NCBI GenBank assembly: GCA_016763715.1 | Contig: JAESTG010000253.1 | Location: 1 to 5,990, forward strand | Source: Flavobacteriaceae bacterium | Lineage (GTDB): Bacteria; Bacteroidota; Bacteroidia; Flavobacteriales; Flavobacteriaceae | Length of the DNA stretch: 5,990 nt | Reading direction: 5' to 3' | Part shown: positions 5,247 to 5,990 of the stretch, one piece after another | Layout of the letters: each line of letters opens with the position of its first letter | How positions within the stretch are numbered: the first letter of the stretch is position 1 | The notes under the pieces: generated by a model | Told to the model about the DNA's origin: nothing | The model's input: the letters and a program-made list of their open reading frames with translations, nothing else | Database searches by the model: none | Program-made: the position numbers and the translations under genes

Positions 5247-5990
5247 ATGCAGATTAAGAAACAAGATATTATAAAAGCCCTTGAAACCATTAGCCTTCCT
5301 GGGGAAGGAAAGAACATGGTAGAGAGTGGCGCTGTTAAAAATGTAATCACTTTTGCAGATGAAGTCATCGTAGATTTAAAAATGATGACTCCAGCAATGC
5401 ACATCAAAAAAAGGGCAGAGTCTGATGTCATTAATGTGATTAAAGAACAGGTTCATGCAGATGCACAAGTAAAGGTTAATATTACAGTAGAAGCACCAGT
5501 CAAACCAGAAAATCCAAATTTAATTAAAGGAAAAGCAATTCCTGGAATTAAAAATATTATAGCAATTGCATCTGGAAAAGGAGGCGTTGGAAAGTCTACT
5601 GTTACGGCCAATTTGGCTGTTACTTTGGCAAAAATGGGTTTTAAAGTGGGAGTTCTTGATGCCGATATCTACGGGCCATCTATTCCTATTATGTTCGATG
5701 TGGTTGATGAACGACCGTTGTCTATAAATGAAGACGGTAAAAGTAAAATGAAACCAGTAGAAAATTACGGCGTCAAAGTTCTTTCTATAGGGTTTTTCAC
5801 CAAACCCAATCAAGCGGTTATCTGGAGAGGCCCAATGGCATCTAAAGCCCTAAATCAATTAATCTTTGATGCGGCTTGGGGCGAATTGGATTTTATGTTA
5901 TTAGATCTTCCTCCTGGGACTGGTGATATTCATTTAAGTATCATGCAAGCCTTGCCTATTACAGGTGCTGTTATTGTGAGTACTCCTCAA
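5247..5990 (+). CDS. mrp: Mrp/ApbC-family Fe-S cluster carrier ATPase (5' part, cut by window end)
   Basis: The frame is open for 248 codons to the last base; the family is usually about 350-380 residues, so roughly the last third is outside. Residues ~4-85 form an MIP18/DUF59-type N-terminal domain (start KKQDIIKALETI, then SGAVKNV). After a linker comes the P-loop ATPase domain: deviant Walker A SGKGGVGKST (109-118), DADIYGPS (138-145), a WRGPMASKALNQ block (about 192-203) and LDLPPGTGD (219-227) as the Walker B region. Mrp/ApbC proteins bind and transfer Fe-S clusters in the cytoplasm with ATP hydrolysis. The cluster-binding CxxC expected near the C-terminus is not in the window. The ATG at 5247 is favoured because it gives the standard N-terminus; AAGGA just before it (5241-5245) is too close to be a normal Shine-Dalgarno. 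The N-terminal domain lacks the cysteine usual in its conserved TPxCP-like loop (here MTPAMH, 49-54). Confidence 0.95.
   Translation, partial: MQIKKQDIIKALETISLPGEGKNMVESGAVKNVITFADEVIVDLKMMTPAMHIKKRAESDVINVIKEQVHADAQVKVNITVEAPVKPENPNLIKGKAIPGIKNIIAIASGKGGVGKSTVTANLAVTLAKMGFKVGVLDADIYGPSIPIMFDVVDERPLSINEDGKSKMKPVENYGVKVLSIGFFTKPNQAVIWRGPMASKALNQLIFDAAWGELDFMLLDLPPGTGDIHLSIMQALPITGAVIVSTPQ

Noticed and set aside
5520..5813. Minus-strand open frame of 97 codons inside mrp
   Set aside because: It lies wholly opposite the Walker A-containing part of mrp and its product, rich in Phe, Asn and Arg, resembles nothing I know. The plus-strand frame has unmistakable conserved motifs.

Overview
The window looks like chromosomal DNA of a Flavobacteriaceae-type member of the Bacteroidota. 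The DNA is AT-rich. One gene product ends in a type IX secretion (T9SS) type A sorting domain. A flavobacterial-type -7 element (TAnnTTTG) precedes the last gene, and clear Shine-Dalgarno sequences are absent. The TrmB and Mrp proteins also read like flavobacterial versions. Everything runs on the + strand: six complete genes and a seventh cut by the right edge.

Left part (59-1726): three housekeeping or accessory cytoplasmic/membrane genes lie close together: trmB (tRNA m7G46 methyltransferase), a LysE-family membrane exporter, and a small alkyltransferase-like protein. The last starts with GTG inside the stop codon of the exporter gene. Its alkyl-acceptor cysteine is replaced by alanine, so it should recognise damaged guanines rather than repair them directly.

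Middle part (1818-5074): three exported proteins form a likely operon: a small T9SS-sorted protein, a 212-residue secreted or outer-membrane protein of unknown function that is probably a beta-barrel, and a 689-residue fibre-like surface protein. The fibre protein is the most striking object here. It has a signal peptide, a Bacteroidota N-terminal 'YQA' domain, and 22 tandem repeats of a 12-residue unit (LxVxGxTxIxxx), three of them lengthened to 14. These are followed by a C-terminal region resembling the phage-appendage intramolecular chaperone/peptidase G2 domain, and then a coiled coil. It is built like a phage tail fibre or appendage but encoded with surface-protein genes and no phage genes. 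A strong intrinsic terminator at 5091-5130 closes this unit.

Right part (5131-5990): a short regulatory gap holds a candidate flavobacterial promoter and a small inverted repeat. It is followed by mrp (apbC), an Fe-S carrier P-loop ATPase whose first 248 codons are present and still open at the window end.

No RNA genes, insertion sequences, CRISPR arrays or phage structural genes were seen. No gap without a gene exceeds about 175 bases.
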